A DNA stretch of 64,000 nucleotides from Saprospirales bacterium. Its GTDB lineage: Bacteria; Bacteroidota; Bacteroidia; Chitinophagales; Saprospiraceae. The notes under the pieces are model-generated. The model worked only from the letters and a program-made list of their open reading frames with translations, did not search any database and had not been told where the DNA came from. A program made the translations under genes and the position numbers. Below, piece by piece: positions 60,755-64,000 of this stretch. Position 1 is the stretch's first letter. Each line of letters begins with the position of its first letter. The DNA is taken from the NCBI GenBank assembly GCA_016719895.1, contig JADJYG010000031.1, positions 1-64,000 of the forward strand, written 5' to 3'.

Positions 60755-60804
60755 TCCCGCTTCATTTGCATCGTTTTTCTAAAATCTTCAAACCATACCG
60801 ACAA

Positions 60805-61518
60805 ATGGCGCGCAAGTATAAACGCATACTGCTCAAGCTTTCCGGCGAAAGCCTCATGGGCAAGCAGCGATACGGAATAGAGGCAGATATGCTCCAGCAT
60901 TATGCCCACCAGATCAAGGATGTGCACGATTTGGGAATTGAAATAGCGGTAGTCATTGGCGGCGGTAATATTTTCCGGGGTATCCAGTCGGAAGGATCGG
61001 GAATCGAGCCGGTCACGGGCGATTATATGGGTATGCTGGCGACGGTCATCAATGGCCTTGCCTTGCAAAGCGCCCTGGAAAGCATCGGCGTCTACACCCG
61101 GCTCATGACGGCGCTGCGTATGGAGAGCATTGCCGAGCCCTATATCCGCCGCCGGGCCATCCGGCACCTCGAAAAGGGCCGGGTGGTGATCTGCGCCGCC
61201 GGCACCGGCAACCCCTACTTCACCACCGACAGCGCCGCCGCCCTGCGCGCCAATGAGATCGCCGCCGACGTCATCCTCAAAGGTACCCGGGTCGACGGTA
61301 TCTATACGGCCGATCCGGAAAAAGACCCCGCGGCGGTCAAATTCGACAAACTCAGCTTCGCCAAGGTCATCAGCCTGGGCCTGGAAGTCATGGATATGAC
61401 AGCCTTTACCCTGTGCCAGCAGAATAATATGCCGATCATTGTGTTCGATATCAACTCGCCCGGCAACCTGCGCCGTATTGCCGCCGGCGAACCCGTGGGT
61501 ACGCTCGTGGAGGGTTAG
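60805..61518 (+). CDS. pyrH: UMP kinase
   Basis: 237 residues, amino-acid-kinase fold, hexameric bacterial UMP kinase making UDP. Family phrases: YKRILLKLSGESLMG, VVIGGGNIFRG, GDYMGMLATVINGLAL, CAAGTGNPYFTTDSAAALRANEIAAD and GTRVDGIYTADPEKDP. The ATG at 60805 is preferred over 60766 on homology. In many Bacteroidota it lies next to tsf and frr; here tsf is 3.1 kb upstream and frr is not adjacent. Confidence 0.96.
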   Translation: MARKYKRILLKLSGESLMGKQRYGIEADMLQHYAHQIKDVHDLGIEIAVVIGGGNIFRGIQSEGSGIEPVTGDYMGMLATVINGLALQSALESIGVYTRLMTALRMESIAEPYIRRRAIRHLEKGRVVICAAGTGNPYFTTDSAAALRANEIAADVILKGTRVDGIYTADPEKDPAAVKFDKLSFAKVISLGLEVMDMTAFTLCQQNNMPIIVFDINSPGNLRRIAAGEPVGTLVEG

Positions 61519-61625
61519 CAGGTTCAACGGGTTTCAACGTTTCATGGTGCCCCGTTTGCGTTCAGGGCAGCCCGCTCTTGTTGAAGCCAATCTGCCCAAC
61601 TCCGGAAACCTGAAACCACACAACC

Positions 61626-62393
61626 ATGGTTAATATAATTTCATATAACGTAAACGGCCTTCGATCGGCCATTTCCAAAAGTTTTCTGGACTGGTTGCGC
61701 CAGGAACAGTTCGACATCGTTTGCCTGCAGGAAACCAAAGCCTTGCCGGATGATATTCCTTTGCTGGAACTGGAAGCCCTGGGCTACCGGCACTACTGGC
61801 ATTCGGCGGAAAAAAAAGGATATAGCGGCGTAGCTACCCTCAGCCGGCGGGAGCCCGACCGGGTCGTCGCTGGCTGCGGTTTGGATAAATACGACCGCGA
61901 AGGGCGTATTTTACGCACCGACTTCGGCGATTGGTCCGTGCTCAATTGTTACTTCCCTTCCGGCACTACCGGCGAAGAACGGCAGGGATTTAAAATGATT
62001 TTTCTCGACGATTTTTTCCGATGGGTCAGCGAACTGAAAAAAGAACGGCCTAAACTGATCGTCGTCGGCGATTACAATATCGCCCATACCGAACAGGATA
62101 TCCACGACCCCAAAGGCAATAAAAAATCCAGCGGTTTTCTGCCGGAAGAACGCGCCTGGATGACCCGCTGGTTCGATCATGGCTTCACCGATGCCTTCCG
62201 CTTCAAACACCCCGAACTGGTGGAGTACAGCTGGTGGAGCTTCCGGGCCGGCTCGCGCGGCAAAAACAAGGGCTGGCGCATCGACTACCAGTCGGTAACC
62301 CATAACCTGACCAACTGTATAGCCGATGCCCGCCACCTGACTTCCGTGGCGCATTCTGACCACTGCCCGGTGTGGATGCAGATAGAACTTTAA
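61626..62393 (+). CDS. xth: Exodeoxyribonuclease III (AP endonuclease)
   Basis: 255 residues of the ExoIII/APE1 family. ISYNVNGLRSAISKSFLDWL, CLQETKAL with the metal Glu, GDYNIAHTEQDIHDPK, the aspartate in SWWSFRAGSRGKNKGWRIDY, and the catalytic ending VAHSDHCPVWMQI are all in place. It cuts at abasic sites and trims 3' ends in base-excision repair. The 107-bp gap after pyrH has a small imperfect hairpin built from ggtttcaacg / aacctgaaacc words. Single gene. Confidence 0.94.
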   Translation: MVNIISYNVNGLRSAISKSFLDWLRQEQFDIVCLQETKALPDDIPLLELEALGYRHYWHSAEKKGYSGVATLSRREPDRVVAGCGLDKYDREGRILRTDFGDWSVLNCYFPSGTTGEERQGFKMIFLDDFFRWVSELKKERPKLIVVGDYNIAHTEQDIHDPKGNKKSSGFLPEERAWMTRWFDHGFTDAFRFKHPELVEYSWWSFRAGSRGKNKGWRIDYQSVTHNLTNCIADARHLTSVAHSDHCPVWMQIEL

Positions 62394-62434
62394 GTCGAAC
62401 GCCAGCCTCGGATTATGACTTGCGACTATTTCCT

Positions 62435-62442
62435 TACCTTTG
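62435..62442 (+). promoter_or_regulatory. -7 element ahead of lpxD
   Basis: taccTTTG matches TAnnTTTG and lies 56 bp before the lpxD start codon; no good -33 partner was found at the usual spacing. Confidence 0.4.
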
Positions 62443-62498
62443 CCGGACTTTTCAAAAAACCGCGTTTTTTTCATCATTTTGCCCATTTTGCTTCCGGC

Positions 62499-63548
62499 AT
62501 GGACATTACGGCCGCACAACTCGCCCACCTGCTCAATGGTACGCTTGAAGGAGATCCTAATGCGACCGTACGTCAGCCGGCTCGCATCGAAGAAGCCCGG
62601 GAGGGCGATTTCGCTTTTTTGGACAATCCCAAATACGAATCCTACGCGTACTCCACAAATGCGTCTATTCTGTTGGTAAACAAAACGTTCCAGCCGTCCC
62701 AACCCGTGTCAGCCACCCTGGTCCGGGTAGATGATGTGCGTACAAGCCTGGCATTTTTACTGGAAAAGTTCAACGATATCATTTCGCCGAACGGCGCCCC
62801 CGCCCAGGTGGCCGAAAACGCTTTTGTACATGCCGATGTACAAATCGGTGCGCAAACGTCCATAGGCGCTTTCACGGTGGTGGAGAGCGGCACAGTGATC
62901 GGAGAAAACTGCAACATTTATCCGCAGGTATTTATCGGCCGCAATGTGCGCATCGGGGATAATTGCAAAATTTATCCGGGCGTGCGAATTCACCACAATT
63001 GCGTGATTGGAAACAACGGCGTGTTACATGCCAATGCCGTGATCGGCGCCGACGGCTTCGGATTCGCCCTGCAGGACGACGGCGCCTGGAAGAAGGTGCC
63101 GCATGTGGGCAATGTTATCCTTGAAAACGACGTCGAAATCGGCGCCAACGCCTGTATCGATCGCGCCGCCCTGGGCAGCACCATCCTGCGCGCCGGGGTA
63201 AAAATCGACAACCTCGTGCATATCGCCCATAATGTTGAAGTGGGTAAAAACTCCGTCATGGCCGCCCAGGTTGGCGTGGCCGGCAGCACTAAAATAGGCG
63301 AAAATGTGCAACTCGGCGGCCAAACCGGTATCGCCGGCCACCTGACCATCGCCGACGGGACCCGCGTACAGGCCCAAAGTGGCATCGCTTCGTCGGTCAA
63401 GGAGCCGAACCAGGCTTTGTTCGGCGCCCCGGCGTTCGATTACAACGATTATGTACGCGCCTATATCGTGTTTAAAAACCTGCCGGAACTGCAAAAGAAA
63501 GTGCGCACACTCGAGCGCCTTTTAAAAGAAATCCAGGAAAAAGCCTGA
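62499..63548 (+). CDS. lpxD: UDP-3-O-acylglucosamine N-acyltransferase
   Basis: 349 residues. N-terminal LpxD uridine-binding domain (about 1-100: ITAAQLAHLLNGTLEGD, IEEAREGDFAFLDNPKY), then a left-handed beta-helix of hexapeptide repeats (about 105-300) with the catalytic His region LVHIAHNVEVG, and a C-terminal helix (LQKKVRTLERLLKEIQ). It adds the second fatty acid in lipid A synthesis. The ATG at 62499 (MDITAAQLAHLL) fits the family start; the frame before it is not protein-like and lies across the promoter. Confidence 0.95.
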   Translation: MDITAAQLAHLLNGTLEGDPNATVRQPARIEEAREGDFAFLDNPKYESYAYSTNASILLVNKTFQPSQPVSATLVRVDDVRTSLAFLLEKFNDIISPNGAPAQVAENAFVHADVQIGAQTSIGAFTVVESGTVIGENCNIYPQVFIGRNVRIGDNCKIYPGVRIHHNCVIGNNGVLHANAVIGADGFGFALQDDGAWKKVPHVGNVILENDVEIGANACIDRAALGSTILRAGVKIDNLVHIAHNVEVGKNSVMAAQVGVAGSTKIGENVQLGGQTGIAGHLTIADGTRVQAQSGIASSVKEPNQALFGAPAFDYNDYVRAYIVFKNLPELQKKVRTLERLLKEIQEKA

Positions 63549-63587
63549 GGAACGGATAGTGTGTGCGGCATCGCCTATTTTTGTGCA

Positions 63588-64000
63588 ATGTCGCCCGAAG
63601 CCGCACCACTCCTTTACCGCGAACTCGTCAAAATCGCCGCGCACCCTGCCTGGTCGCCGCGGGATAAGGTGCTGGCATTGGCGGCATTGCTGGAGCGGCT
63701 CTTTGCCGAAGCGACCAAACAGGAGCAGCTGGTATTCAGCACGCTTTTTGCCCGCATCAGTTATGCCGGCCATCGCTACCAGATTCAGGCGGATACCTTG
63801 CGCGTCATCCACCACTTCCGGCGGGTGTCGGCCCGCATACGCGCCGGGCAAGCGGCCGGCGAACCGCGCGACGTGCGCCTGGGGCTGAAAGCCCTCGCAG
63901 AGACGGTCCTGATCATTTGCCAAACCGCCATACCCGCCGAAGTGCTCGCCCAGCTGCCCGCCGAAGGGGAGTGGATTTTTTCGCCCCCGGAAATATGGGC
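63588..64000 (+). CDS. Partial gene at the window end, unidentified
   Basis: An open frame from ATG 63588 runs 137 codons to the end of the window without a stop. It starts MSPEAAPLLYRELVKIAAHP, is alanine- and leucine-rich and all-helical in appearance (DKVLALAALLERLFAEATKQEQLVFSTLFARISY). It might be the N-terminus of a large helicase- or ATPase-type protein, but no motif is yet in view. A tattTTTG at 63576-63583 would be too close to be its -7 element, so the real start may be a later codon. Confidence 0.65.
   Translation, partial: MSPEAAPLLYRELVKIAAHPAWSPRDKVLALAALLERLFAEATKQEQLVFSTLFARISYAGHRYQIQADTLRVIHHFRRVSARIRAGQAAGEPRDVRLGLKALAETVLIICQTAIPAEVLAQLPAEGEWIFSPPEIW

Noticed and set aside
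1..64000. tRNA or rRNA genes
   Set aside because: No cloverleaf-like sequence or rRNA-like block was recognised by eye; a covariance-model scan could not be run, so a missed tRNA is possible but unlikely.

Overview
The window looks like a chromosomal piece of a Bacteroidota bacterium, most likely from the Saprospiria/Lewinella-like branch. This rests on several signs: a SusC/SusD pair, type IX secretion (T9SS) C-terminal sorting domains on secreted proteins, UMF1-type transporters, start codons without Shine-Dalgarno sequences, and TAnnTTTG-type -7 promoter elements ahead of several genes. Genus and species cannot be named from the sequence alone. I saw no rRNA, tRNA or CRISPR array.

Layout. 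1-1180 is a repeat-dense, gene-free stretch of nested hairpins. 1185-15221 holds a GH18 chitinase with a T9SS tail, a PlsC-like acyltransferase, an M1 peptidase, homoserine kinase, a SusC/SusD pair, a GH20 N-acetylhexosaminidase, an envelope protein and a UMF1 transporter; GH18 + SusCD + GH20 suggest chitin or GlcNAc-glycan use. 15229-23011 holds an acyl-CoA ligase, FtsK, RlmN and a SufS/SufU pair. 23027-26915 is a molybdenum-hydroxylase set (XdhC, IorB-like, IorA-like), with the related MocA at 32.9-33.5 kb. 27066-32899 has a truncated epimerase, then a tight three-gene operon: a 1032-residue alpha/beta hydrolase, a small protein split by an in-frame amber codon, and a 13-repeat propeller protein with a T9SS tail. 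33618-36758 has a TruC-like pseudouridine synthase, a pentameric ligand-gated ion channel homologue and a flippase-like membrane protein.

36877-44430 is an aromatic catabolism island: HPPD (frameshifted), homogentisate dioxygenase, phenylacetyl-CoA epoxidase subunits A, B and C with a small membrane protein inserted between A and B, a stand-alone PaaE-type ferredoxin, and tryptophanase. A VapC-type toxin-antitoxin pair sits in its middle. 44949-49854 is an outer-membrane biogenesis cluster (parvulin-like lipoprotein, SurA-like isomerase, BamA), followed by ApaG. 50458-53499 is an ECF sigma factor with a membrane-anchored barrel-like partner and a lipoprotein.

53650-54662 is a tandem array of about 191-bp palindromic units closed by inverted termini; a single-unit relative lies at 72-331. 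55004-57677 is rplM-rpsI-rpsB-tsf. pyrH, often linked to tsf, is 3.1 kb away, beyond two small secreted proteins, a decayed IS701-type element (4-bp TTAG duplication) and a small inverted-repeat element. The window ends with xth, lpxD and the start of an unidentified gene.

Several genes carry single-base lesions (HPPD, the chitinase tail, the amber codon, multiple frameshifts in the transposase). The transposase decay is natural in kind; the others could be real mutations or assembly errors.
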